A stretch of DNA of 64,000 nucleotides from DASZUK01 sp963745595. GTDB taxonomy: Bacteria > Actinomycetota > Acidimicrobiia > Acidimicrobiales > RAAP-2. The notes beneath the pieces are model-generated. The model was not told where the DNA came from, made no database searches, and saw only the letters and a program-made list of their open reading frames with translations. The stretch spans positions 1-64,000 of the forward strand of contig CAVUYB010000007.1 of NCBI GenBank assembly GCA_963745595.1, read 5' to 3'. Shown here one piece after another: positions 21,521 to 28,927 of this stretch; the stretch's first letter is position 1, and every line of letters starts with the position of its first letter. The position numbers and the translations under genes were made by a program.

Positions 21521-21752
21521 ATGGGATCAAAAGGTGACAAGCCGCGCAAGCCGAGAGCGACCGCTGCCCAAGGTGCCGAAGTACGAGGAGCCCAACACGA
21601 TGCCGCTGGCCGGCCTCGGCGGGAGCGTCGGCAACGAGGGCGGGCGGTTCGGCCACGGCGCCGACCACCACCACAACGGGCAGCCGGGCCGGTTCGGCCG
21701 CCTCTTCCTCCGCCTGCTCGGCCAGCGGCCGAAGCAGCCGGGGCCGGGCTGA
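21521..21752 (+). pseudogene. Small conserved-looking hypothetical protein, one frameshift
   Basis: ATG at 21521 has a strong AGAAGGGG ribosome site just after the preceding stop. The first frame encodes MGSKGDKPRKPRAT; after a shift near 21565 the other frame gives VPKYEEPNTMPLAGLGGSVG and a His/Gly-rich stretch ending GRLFLRLLGQRPKQPGPG. The product would be about 76 residues, basic at both ends, without a signal peptide. I do not recognise the family. The 3' end lies just before the tandem repeat that holds the IS630 insertion. Confidence 0.45.
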
Positions 21753-21780
21753 CCGGACGTCGGGCTAGCCAAACGCCGGG

Positions 21781-22893
21781 CTAGTGTCGTGAGTCGCCGA
21801 TCCGCTGAAGATATCCAGCGAGTGACTCGAGGATCTCGTCGGCCGTCTTCGTCCAGACGTAGGGACGGGGGTTCTCGTTCCAAGTGCCGATCCAAGAGGT
21901 GATGGAGTCGGCGAGCTCCTTCACGCTGCGGTGGGTGCCCCGGCGGATCCACTTGGTGGTGATCTCGGCGAACCACCGCTCGACCAGGTTGAGCCAGCTC
22001 GACGACGTCGGCGTGAAGTGCACGTGGAACCGGGGGTGGGCGAGCAGCCACTTCTTGATGGCCGGGGTCTTGTGGGTGGAAGCGTTGTCGATGACCAGGT
22101 GGACGTCGAGGTCTTTGGGCACGTTCTTGTCGATCAGGTTCAAGAACTTCTTGAACTCGATGGCCCGGTGCTGGGGAGTGAGCTGGTGGGTGACCTCCCC
22201 GGTCGCCAAGTTGAGCGCGGCATAGAGGTCGATGGTGCCGTTGCGCTTGTAGTCGTGGCTTTGGCGCTGGGGGACCCCGGGCAGGAGCGGAAAGATGGGC
22301 TGGGTCCGATCGAGGGCCTGGACCTGGGTCTTCTCGTCGACCGCCAGCACGACGGCATGGTCCGGTGGGTTCATGTAGAGCCCGACCACGTCACGGACCT
22401 TCTCGATGAACTGGGGATCGCTCGACAGCTTGAACGTGTCCACCAGGTGCGGCTTCAACCCGAACGCCCGCCAGATCCGACTGACCGCCGACTGGGACAT
22501 GCCGGTCGCCTTGGCCATCGAACGGGTCGACCAGTGGGTGGCGTCGGTCGGGGTCTCCTCCAACGTCTTGACCACCACCGCCTCGACGTGGTCGTCAGTG
22601 ACGGTGCGGGGGCTGCCCGGACGGGGCTCGTCAGAGAGGCCTTCGAGGCGCTTGGTGATGAACCGGTCCCGCCACTTGCCCACCGTGACCGGGTGCACAC
22701 CCAGGCCGGCCGCCACCATCTGGTCGGTTGCTCCCGCCTCGGCACAGGCCAGCACGATCCTGGCCCGCAGTGCCAGGGCCTGAGCGCTCTTCGGACGCCT
22801 CGCCCAGCGTTCGAGGGTCTGGCGCTCGTCGTCGGTCAGGACGAGCGGTTTCTTCGGTCGGCCGGTTCTGGGCATGTGCACCTCCATGGTCAC
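21781..22893 (-). CDS. IS630-family transposase
   Basis: An intact 370-residue DDE transposase. The N-terminal helix-turn-helix region includes RARIVLACAEAGATDQMVA and VHPVTVGKWRDRF. The catalytic domain shows the first Asp in VVLAVDEKTQVQALDR, the second in HLVIDNASTHKTPAIKKWL and the Glu in SSSWLNLVERWFAEIT, the usual DD-E spacing of IS630. Starts are possible at 22893 or a few codons later (MPRTGRPKKP). The TAG stop is completed by the flanking TA plus one host base, outside the element proper. Confidence 0.95.
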   Translation of the reverse strand: MTMEVHMPRTGRPKKPLVLTDDERQTLERWARRPKSAQALALRARIVLACAEAGATDQMVAAGLGVHPVTVGKWRDRFITKRLEGLSDEPRPGSPRTVTDDHVEAVVVKTLEETPTDATHWSTRSMAKATGMSQSAVSRIWRAFGLKPHLVDTFKLSSDPQFIEKVRDVVGLYMNPPDHAVVLAVDEKTQVQALDRTQPIFPLLPGVPQRQSHDYKRNGTIDLYAALNLATGEVTHQLTPQHRAIEFKKFLNLIDKNVPKDLDVHLVIDNASTHKTPAIKKWLLAHPRFHVHFTPTSSSWLNLVERWFAEITTKWIRRGTHRSVKELADSITSWIGTWNENPRPYVWTKTADEILESLAGYLQRIGDSRH

Positions 22894-22966
22894 ATGCCCG
22901 AACGCGCCCCCCGCCCCGAAATTCCCGATCAGCCGATATTCCCTATGAACTGGTGACTCGGAACAC
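21784..22966 (-). mobile_element. IS630-family insertion sequence, complete
   Basis: A 1183-bp element flanked by TA on both sides (21782-21783 and 22967-22968), the target duplication expected of the IS630/Tc1 group. Imperfect terminal inverted repeats are GTGTCGTGAGTCGCC (left) and GTGTTCCGAGTCACC (right end read inward), 11 of 15 matches. It contains one intact transposase gene and nothing else. Intact coding in a neighbourhood where most genes are frameshifted suggests either recent arrival or, if the shifts are sequencing errors, better consensus over this stretch. Confidence 0.85.
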
Positions 22967-22998
22967 TAGCCAAACGCTGGGCTAAACCGGGGGCCGAG

Positions 22999-23373
22999 CT
23001 AGCCGGGCGGCGAGTCCATACCGGGCACGCCGTCGTCGGTGACGTGCTCGGTCCACGTCGTCCCCGACCAGTAGCGCTGCTGATGCCGGCCGGACGGGTC
23101 GACCATCCAGCCGGCCGGGATGCCGGTGTGGCCGGGTCGGCTGGCGCCGGCGTCCGCCCCGGACGGGCTCTCCGGCGTCCCGTCCGCCCGCGGCGGCGCG
23201 GCCGGACCACCGGGCTGGAACGGCGAGGACGTCGGGGCGCCGTAGGGCGGGCCGGGCCGCCGCGGTCGGCCGCCGCCGGAGGACCGGCGCCGGCCGGCGG
23301 TCATACGGAGGACGAACATCACCACGACGATCACGATGAACACCCACGAGCTGCGCCCGTACCCGTACCACAT
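22999..23373 (-). CDS. DUF2510-domain membrane-anchored protein
   Basis: A 124-residue protein with an N-terminal hydrophobic segment (about residues 9-23, VFIVIVVVMFVL) and then a basic, Pro/Gly-rich linker of some 60 residues. A C-terminal DUF2510 module follows, with AGWMVDPSGRHQQRYWSGTTW and EHV (residues ~88-112), whose W/Y pattern is typical. DUF2510 domains occur at the ends of many actinobacterial membrane proteins; the role is not established. The TGA is close to the IS630 right end, but the gene is complete. Confidence 0.75.
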   Translation of the reverse strand: MWYGYGRSSWVFIVIVVVMFVLRMTAGRRRSSGGGRPRRPGPPYGAPTSSPFQPGGPAAPPRADGTPESPSGADAGASRPGHTGIPAGWMVDPSGRHQQRYWSGTTWTEHVTDDGVPGMDSPPG

Positions 23374-23432
23374 GCCTCCAGCGTACGGGTCGGCCGGTCG
23401 GACCAGGCGTCAGGACGCCGGCGGCGCCGGCT

Positions 23433-24464
23433 CTACAGCTCTTCGGCCAGCCGCTCCAGCGTGGTCGCCACCGGGTCCGACGTCGCCAGCCGGTACCCGG
23501 TGCCGGCCCAGAGGTTGACCACTTCGGGATCGCCGGCGGCCGTCCCCGCCCGACGGATCGGGCTGGTCAGGTGGTGGATGGCCGGGTAGCCCGATGGTGC
23601 CTCCCGGTCGTACCGGTCGACGAAGCGGTTGCGCAACGCCCGGGCCGGTCGGCCGGTGAACGCCCGGGTGACGACGGTGTCGCCGCGATCGGCGTCGGCC
23701 ACCGCGGCCTGATGGGCGGCGGAAGCCCCGCTCTCGGGCGCTCGCAGGAGGACGGTCCCGACCATGACGGCCGACGCGCCGGCCCGGACCGCGTCGACCA
23801 CGTCGACCGGACGGGCGACGCCGCCGGCGGCCACCAGTGGCCGGTCGACGGCCCGGTGGACGTCGGCCACCAGCTCGGCCGTCGGCCCGGCCGTCGGCAC
23901 GCGGCCCGGGGTCAGCGTGCCCGAGTGACCGCCGGCGGCCGAACCCTGGACGGCCAGCACGTCGGCGCCGGCCTCGACGGCCACCGCGGCCTCCACCGGC
24001 GACGTCACCGTCTGAACGACGACCGTCCCGACGGCGCGGAACGCGGCGACGACGGCCGGCTCGGGGATGCCGAACGTGAAGCTGACGACCGGGACCGGGT
24101 CGTCGAGCAGGAGATCGATCTTGTCGCGCCAACGGTCGTCGTCTTCCCGAGGCACCGCGCCGCGGATGTCGACCCCGTAGCGGTCGGCCTCCAGCTCGAT
24201 GGCCCGGGCGTAGCGGTCGAACTCGTCGACGTCGACGGGGACGGGGTTCGGGGCGAACACGTTGACGCCGAACGGCACCCCGGCCGCTCGCACCGCAGCC
24301 ATCTCGGCGGCGACGGCTTCCGGCGTCTTGTAGCCGGCGGCGAGGAAGCCGAGGCTCCCGGCTCGCCCGGCGGCGATCACCATCGCCGGCCCGGTCGGCC
24401 CACCGGCCATCGGCGCCGCGAGGACCGGCAGCGTCAGGTCGAGATCGGTGAACGGAGCGGTCAT
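23433..24464 (-). CDS. Nitronate monooxygenase family FMN enzyme
   Basis: A complete 343-residue TIM-barrel flavoprotein of the NMO/2-nitropropane dioxygenase family, which oxidises nitronates or propionate-3-nitronate with O2 and FMN. Visible are the N-terminal LPVLAAPMAGGPTGP, GFLAAGYKTPEAVAAEM, VQGSAAGGHSGTL with the proposed catalytic His, and two phosphate-binding segments, PLVAAGGVARPVDVVDAV and AGASAVMVGTVLLRAPES. Some relatives are enoyl-ACP reductase-like, so the substrate is open. Oriented away from the DUF308 gene. Confidence 0.9.
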   Translation of the reverse strand: MTAPFTDLDLTLPVLAAPMAGGPTGPAMVIAAGRAGSLGFLAAGYKTPEAVAAEMAAVRAAGVPFGVNVFAPNPVPVDVDEFDRYARAIELEADRYGVDIRGAVPREDDDRWRDKIDLLLDDPVPVVSFTFGIPEPAVVAAFRAVGTVVVQTVTSPVEAAVAVEAGADVLAVQGSAAGGHSGTLTPGRVPTAGPTAELVADVHRAVDRPLVAAGGVARPVDVVDAVRAGASAVMVGTVLLRAPESGASAAHQAAVADADRGDTVVTRAFTGRPARALRNRFVDRYDREAPSGYPAIHHLTSPIRRAGTAAGDPEVVNLWAGTGYRLATSDPVATTLERLAEEL

Positions 24465-24633
24465 CGGGCTCCTCCTCGAGGCGGCTCGTCGTCACTTTAG
24501 GAGTGCAACGGTTGCGCCCCCGGTGTATCTTCACGTCGACGCCGACGGGAACGGCGGTTGTAGACGGCACGGTCTGCCCGGGGGGCGGTCGACGAAGCGG
24601 GGCAACATCGTGCCTGCGACTCATGGAGGGGTT

Positions 24634-25194
24634 ATGGCGCAGACCAGCAGTGTGGATTCCAACGAGGCTCGCTTCGCCGGCCTCTCCTGGCAGATCGGGC
24701 TGATCGTCGGGCTGGTCACGCTCGTCCTCGGCATCGTCGTCACGCTCCACCCGAGCACGTCGATCAACGTGATCGCCGTGCTCCTCGGCATCCTGTTGCT
24801 CGTCGCCGGCGTGTTCCACCTCGTCCGGGCGCTCGACCATGCCGCCCCGAGCCGGGCGTGGTCGGCCGTCGTCGGCCTCGCCTTCGTCGTCCTCGGCGTC
24901 GTCCTGATCCGGCACCTGGACGTGACGAGGGCACTGATCGCCCTCCTCATCGGCATCGTCTGGATCATCCAGGGGGTGGCCGAGCTGCTCGTCGCCACCG
25001 ACCCCAACCGCCCGGGACGGGCCTGGTCGGTGGCGTTCGGCGTGATCAGCCTGGCCGTGGGGATCGTCGTCATCATCGTTCCCGACGGCTCGCTCAACAC
25101 GCTCGCCGTCCTGCTCGGGATCTGGTTCATCGTCCTCGGCGCCCTCCAGGTGGTCGGCGCCTTCTACCTCCGGCACCTGACCGCCAAGACGTGA
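24634..25194 (+). CDS. HdeD/DUF308 family membrane protein
   Basis: The 186-residue protein has six hydrophobic helices arranged as three internal hairpins, the DUF308 (HdeD-like) pattern, with repeats such as GLVTLVLGIVVTLHPSTSIN, GLAFVVLGVVLIRHL and GVISLAVGIVVIIVPDGSLN. HdeD is linked to acid resistance in enterobacteria; in actinobacteria the function is unknown. ATG 24634 is preceded by GGAGGGG at ~24625, making the start clear although the frame is open upstream. It probably stands alone, with the GAP gene following 83 bp later. Confidence 0.85.
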   Translation: MAQTSSVDSNEARFAGLSWQIGLIVGLVTLVLGIVVTLHPSTSINVIAVLLGILLLVAGVFHLVRALDHAAPSRAWSAVVGLAFVVLGVVLIRHLDVTRALIALLIGIVWIIQGVAELLVATDPNRPGRAWSVAFGVISLAVGIVVIIVPDGSLNTLAVLLGIWFIVLGALQVVGAFYLRHLTAKT

Positions 25195-25277
25195 CGCCAC
25201 CGGTGCACCGAGCGCCAGCGGCGACGCCGGCCGGCTCCCGCCGGTCCGTCCGCACCGGCTGAGCGCGGATCCGTCTC

Positions 25278-25949
25278 GTGGGACAGGCCATCGGCGAGAG
25301 CATCACCTTCGCGGTCGGGGTCGCGATCAGCCCGATCCCGATCATCGCGATCATCCTCATGCTGCTGTCGAAGAAGGCCGGTGCCAACAGCCTGGCCTTC
25401 GCCGCCGCCTGGGTCGTCGGGGTGGCGGGCGCCCTGGTCGTCGTCATCGCGGTGTCCGGGGCCATCGGCACCAACAGCGGCGGCGGCCCATCGCAGGGCA
25501 CCTCCACCGTGAAGTTGGTGCTGGGAGCTGCGCTGCTGCTCATGGCTCTCCGCCGCTGGCGCGGCCGCCCGGCGCCGGGCGAGAGCGCGCCACTGCCGAA
25601 ATGGCTCCAGGCCATCGAGGCGATCACCCCGGTCAAGAGCGCCGGGCTCGGCGTCGTCCTCTCGGCCGTCAACCCCAAGAACCTCCTGCTGATCGTCGGC
25701 GGCGGCCTGGCCATCGCCGGTGCGCCGACCACGGCGGGCGGCAAGACCGTCGCGGCCGTCGTCTTCGTCGTTCTGGCCATCTCGTCGGTGGTCGTCCCCG
25801 TCGTGCTCTACCACGCCCTCGGGGCACGCGGTGAGCGGATGCTCGAGTCGCTCAACCAGTGGCTGCAGGCGAACAACGCCACCGTGATGGCCGTCCTGCT
25901 CCTCGTCATCGGCGTCGTCCTCGTCGGCAAGGGGCTCGGCGGCTTCTGA
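25278..25949 (+). CDS. GAP-family (Sap-like) membrane protein
   Basis: A 223-residue integral membrane protein with six predicted helices. VGVAISPIPIIAIILMLLSKKA lies near the N-terminus (the family's conserved S-P-I-P segment), and KSAGLGVVLSAVNPKNLLLI follows in the middle. This matches the GAP family, related to mycobacterial Sap proteins implicated in export of glycolipids and to LysE-type exporters. Start GTG 25278. A second, divergent GAP protein is encoded at 39747-40394. Substrate unknown. Confidence 0.8.
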   Translation: MGQAIGESITFAVGVAISPIPIIAIILMLLSKKAGANSLAFAAAWVVGVAGALVVVIAVSGAIGTNSGGGPSQGTSTVKLVLGAALLLMALRRWRGRPAPGESAPLPKWLQAIEAITPVKSAGLGVVLSAVNPKNLLLIVGGGLAIAGAPTTAGGKTVAAVVFVVLAISSVVVPVVLYHALGARGERMLESLNQWLQANNATVMAVLLLVIGVVLVGKGLGGF

Positions 25950-25966
25950 CGGCGGTCAACCCGCCA

Positions 25967-26200
25967 TCAACCCGGCGGCGGCCGACCGATGCCCCGGACG
26001 AGCGTCCCCGGGTCGACCTCCAGGGCCCAGGACAGCCGGACGAGTATGTCGAGCCCGACGTTGCGGCGGCCGCCCTCGATCGAGGAGAGGTACGTGTCGT
26101 GGATGCCGCACGCCTTGGCCAGCTCCACCTGTGACATCCCCCGCTTGCGCCGGCGCTCCCGGACGCGGCGGCCCAGCTCCTCCGCGGCCGTTCCCGTCAT
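25967..26200 (-). CDS. Small XRE-family HTH regulator
   Basis: A 77-residue Cro/C1-type DNA-binding protein that is almost only the HTH domain: RRVRERRRKRGMSQVELAKA, then GIHDTYLSSIEGGRRNVGLD and a last helix LVRLSWALEVDP. Full length for this class. It converges with the GAP gene (17 bp between stops) and diverges from the small membrane protein gene at 26273 across a 72-bp gap, so it may control that promoter. No toxin partner is visible. Confidence 0.85.
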   Translation of the reverse strand: MTGTAAEELGRRVRERRRKRGMSQVELAKACGIHDTYLSSIEGGRRNVGLDILVRLSWALEVDPGTLVRGIGRPPPG

Positions 26201-26272
26201 GGGCAGGCAGCGTACGACCGAGTCGCTCCCACTTGCACCTGATGGTTCGCGGCCACCTGTTACCTTCGGCCG

Positions 26273-26641
26273 GTGACCACCGCGCTGGCCACCGCCTATG
26301 ACCCGGCGGCGTGGCACGACCTGTTCGTCGCCCTGACGCCGTCGATCGCCCGCGGCGCGCTGGCCGCGGTCATCCTCGTCGTCGCGGCGATCAGCGGCAT
26401 CTCGCCGGTCCGGGCACTGCGCTCGAGCGGCGGGATCAGCGCGCCAGACGGCGTGCCGAAGGGCGCGACGGTCGGGCGGTTCGTCATCGCGGCCGCGCTG
26501 GCCGCCCTCCTCGGGCTCGCCGGGGTGACCCTCACCGCCGGGAACGGCGGCGGTCTCGACTGGCTGCCCCCGGCGTTCGTTCTCGCCATCGTCATCGCCG
26601 CCCTCAACGCCTGGGTCCTGCTGGTCGAGATCCTGCGCTGA
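26273..26641 (+). CDS. Hypothetical three-helix membrane protein
   Basis: A 122-residue protein starting at GTG 26273, with three hydrophobic segments: about residues 25-45 (GALAAVILVVAAISGI), 66-86 (GRFVIAAALAALLGLAGVTL) and 97-120. No recognised domain. It lies divergent to a small XRE regulator and 63 bp upstream of the aldo/keto reductase on the same strand. Function unknown; coding is supported by codon use and an unbroken frame. Confidence 0.6.
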   Translation: MTTALATAYDPAAWHDLFVALTPSIARGALAAVILVVAAISGISPVRALRSSGGISAPDGVPKGATVGRFVIAAALAALLGLAGVTLTAGNGGGLDWLPPAFVLAIVIAALNAWVLLVEILR

Positions 26642-26704
26642 CGGACGCCGAACGGGTCGACGTCGTTGCTCGACGCCACAACCTTGCGCCGTAGGGTCGC
26701 AGGC

Positions 26705-27724
26705 GTGAGCGAACCGACGACCGTCTTCACCCGGACGCTCGGCCGAGCCGACGGCCTCACCGTCTCGGCGCCCGGCCTCGGCTGCATGGGCATGAGCGAC
26801 TTCTACGGCGCGACGGCCGACGACGACCCGGAATCGATCGCCACCATCCACCGGGCCATCGAGCTCGGCGTGACGTTCCTCGACACGTCGGACATGTACG
26901 GCCGCGGCGCCAACGAGGAGCTCGTCGGCCGAGCCATCGCCGGCCGTCGCGACGACATCGTCCTCGCCACCAAGTTCGGGATCGTCCGCCAGGACGACCC
27001 GCTCGTCCGGTCGGTGAACGGTCGGCCCGAGTACGTCCACGAGGCGTGCGACGCGTCGTTGCGCCGGCTCGCCGTCGACCACATCGACCTCTACTACCAG
27101 CACCGCGTCGACCCGGACGTGCCGATCGAGGACACCGTCGGGGCAATGGCCGAGTTGGTCGCCGCCGGGAAGGTCGGGCACCTCGGACTGTCGGAAGCGT
27201 CCGCCCGCACCATCCGGCGGGCCATGGCGGTCCACCCGATCACCGCGGTGCAGACGGAGTGGTCGCTGTTCACCCGCGACATCGAGCGTGAGGTCGTGCC
27301 GGCGTGCCGGGAGCTCGGCATCGGCATCGTGCCCTACAGCCCGCTCGGTCGCGGCCTGCTCACCGGGGCCATCTCGGCCACGACCGAGCTGGCCACCGAC
27401 GACATCCGCCGCCGGGCCCAACCGCGCTTCGAGACCGCCAACCTCGAGCACAACCTCCGCCTCGTCGACGTCGTGCGCGACGTCGCCGACCGCCACGGCT
27501 GCACGCCCGGCCAGGTCGCCCTGGCGTGGGTGCTCGCCCGGGGCGACGACGTCGTCCCGATCCCCGGCACCCGGCGACGTCGCTACCTCGAAGAGAACAT
27601 CGCGTCGACGTCCGTGACCCTCGACGCGGCCGACGTCGCCCGGCTCGACGCGTTCGAGCCGGCCGGCGACCGCTACGTCGATCTGGCCGCCGTCGGCGGC
27701 GACTCCCCCGAGCGACCCGGCTAA
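26705..27724 (+). CDS. Aldo/keto reductase
   Basis: A 339-residue NADPH-dependent oxidoreductase, (beta/alpha)8 barrel. The catalytic tetrad is visible: Asp and Tyr in FLDTSDMYGRG, Lys in IVLATKFGIV and His in IDLYYQHRVDP. The C-terminal cofactor-binding segments are IVPYSPLGRGLLTG and VPIPGTRRRRYLEEN. It resembles the AKR13-like bacterial group (YajO/perakine reductase type) reducing aldehydes and ketones. GTG 26705 starts the homology. Its TAA overlaps the stop of the convergent DUF3565 gene. Confidence 0.9.
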   Translation: MSEPTTVFTRTLGRADGLTVSAPGLGCMGMSDFYGATADDDPESIATIHRAIELGVTFLDTSDMYGRGANEELVGRAIAGRRDDIVLATKFGIVRQDDPLVRSVNGRPEYVHEACDASLRRLAVDHIDLYYQHRVDPDVPIEDTVGAMAELVAAGKVGHLGLSEASARTIRRAMAVHPITAVQTEWSLFTRDIEREVVPACRELGIGIVPYSPLGRGLLTGAISATTELATDDIRRRAQPRFETANLEHNLRLVDVVRDVADRHGCTPGQVALAWVLARGDDVVPIPGTRRRRYLEENIASTSVTLDAADVARLDAFEPAGDRYVDLAAVGGDSPERPG

Positions 27725-28047
27725 TTCGTCCGGCAACCGGGGCGATGGCCCCCGCCGTCGACGATGGCGCCGCAGTCGGGGCAGACCAACCCCGCCCAAC
27801 AAGCCGGGTCGCCGCCTTCGTCCCGCACCGAGCCCACCCGCGGTGAGCGGTCGGGCGGTTCCCCCCGGTCGCACCGCGGGCAGGCGAGTGGCCGGCCGAG
27901 CCGGCCGGCCCGACCGTCGGCGTCGAGCACCCACTCCCGGAGCTGGAACGGCGGGCGGTGGCGGACGTGCTGGTCGTGGCCGCACGCCAGCTCGGCCACC
28001 CAGTCACCGACGTCGTCCTGGTGATAGCCGGTGATCGCCTGCTCCAC
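27721..28047 (-). CDS. DUF3565 family protein, probable zinc-binding
   Basis: The 108-residue protein begins ITGYHQDDVGDWVAELACGH, with QHVRHRPPFQLREWV following, which matches DUF3565. After it come two Cys pairs, CPRC and CPDC, the latter in an added C-terminal stretch, suggesting zinc ribbons. Function not established. The stop codons of this gene and the aldo/keto reductase overlap by three bases tail-to-tail (27721-27724). Confidence 0.75.
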   Translation of the reverse strand: MEQAITGYHQDDVGDWVAELACGHDQHVRHRPPFQLREWVLDADGRAGRLGRPLACPRCDRGEPPDRSPRVGSVRDEGGDPACWAGLVCPDCGAIVDGGGHRPGCRTN

Positions 28048-28160
28048 GACCCGAGCGTACCGACCGACCTGATCGCCCGGTCAGCGGACCGGCACTATGT
28101 CAGCAGGTTGGCGGCCAGGACGGGCCAGGACGGGCGGGACGGCCACGGCAGGCCCGAAGG

Positions 28161-28205
28161 TTGACCTGGATCACCGGCCGGCGTATTATTTGAGCAGTTG
28201 CTCAA
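28161..28205 (+). promoter_or_regulatory. Promoter with TetR-type operator
   Basis: TTGACC (28161-28166) and TATTAT (28184-28189) are separated by exactly 17 bases, a near-consensus housekeeping promoter. Immediately downstream lies the palindrome TTGAGCA-GT-TGCTCAA (28190-28205), positioned to block transcription and shaped like a TetR half-site pair. The TetR gene begins 30 bp later, so autorepression is likely. Confidence 0.75.
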
Positions 28206-28234
28206 TCTGTTCGGTCAAGTTGATGGAGGGCCCG

Positions 28235-28927
28235 ATGGCCAGCTCTGGTTCAGCTCGTTCGGTCGGACGACCGAAGAGCTCCGGTTCGGAGGAGACCCGG
28301 CGAGCCCTCGTCACCGCGGCGGTCGACGCCTTGCGGGAGAACGGGTTCGGCGGGGCGAGCGCCCGGGAGATCGCCCAGCGGGCGGGGTGCAATCAGGGGC
28401 TCGTCTTCTACCACTTCGGTTCGGTGGCCAACCTGCTGCTCGCCGCGTTGGACGACGTCAGCTCGGCCCGGCTTGCCCAGTACGAGGAGGCGGTGGCCGC
28501 GCCGCCGGGACTCGCCGGGCTGGTCGACGCGGCCCGGGCCGTTTTCGAGGAGGATCTCCGGGCCGGCTACATCGCCGTCCTGGCGGAGATGATGGCCGGC
28601 GCGTCGTCGACCCCCGGCCTCGGCGCCGAGGTCGCCAGCCGCATCGCCCCGTGGCGGGCCTTCGCCGCCGATGCCGTCCGCCGGTCGATGGCCGGCACCG
28701 CGCTGGCCGAGCTGGCCCCGCCCGAGGAGGTCGCGCACGGCATCGTCGCGCTCTACCTCGGGTTGGAGATGCTGGCCCATCTCGACGGCGACGCATCGCC
28801 GGCGTTGGCGCTGTTCGACCGGGCCGGTCGGTTGGCCGGCCTCCTCGAGCTGCTCGGTGGCCCGGCCGCCCCGGAGCCGTCCACCACCACCCCGGAGCCA
28901 TCCACCGCACCGAAGGAGGAACGATGA
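28235..28927 (+). CDS. TetR-family transcriptional regulator
   Basis: A 230-residue regulator. The HTH reads ALRENGFGGASAREIAQRAG followed by CNQGLVFYHFGSVANLL. The ligand domain is helical, and the tail has a PEPSTTT/PEPSTAP duplication. ATG 28235 is chosen over ATG 28223 because GGAGGG at 28226-28230 sits five bases ahead of it. Its stop overlaps the next start (ATGA), so it is co-transcribed with the NmrA-like oxidoreductase, presumably its regulated partner, from the promoter at 28161 with the operator at 28190. Confidence 0.9.
   Translation: MASSGSARSVGRPKSSGSEETRRALVTAAVDALRENGFGGASAREIAQRAGCNQGLVFYHFGSVANLLLAALDDVSSARLAQYEEAVAAPPGLAGLVDAARAVFEEDLRAGYIAVLAEMMAGASSTPGLGAEVASRIAPWRAFAADAVRRSMAGTALAELAPPEEVAHGIVALYLGLEMLAHLDGDASPALALFDRAGRLAGLLELLGGPAAPEPSTTTPEPSTAPKEER

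Larger units (their letters stand above)
21762..22987. repeat. 16-bp tandem repeat split by the IS630 insertion
   Basis: GGGCTAGCCAAACGCC at 21762-21777 is followed by GGGCTA (21778-21783), then the IS, then GCCAAACGCT (22969-22978) and a further GGGCTAAACC. Removing the element and one TA copy rebuilds GGGCTAGCCAAACGCC-GGGCTAGCCAAACGCT-GGGCTA, i.e. an intergenic tandem array of about 2.4 units. The insertion is at the TA of unit two. Confidence 0.85.
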
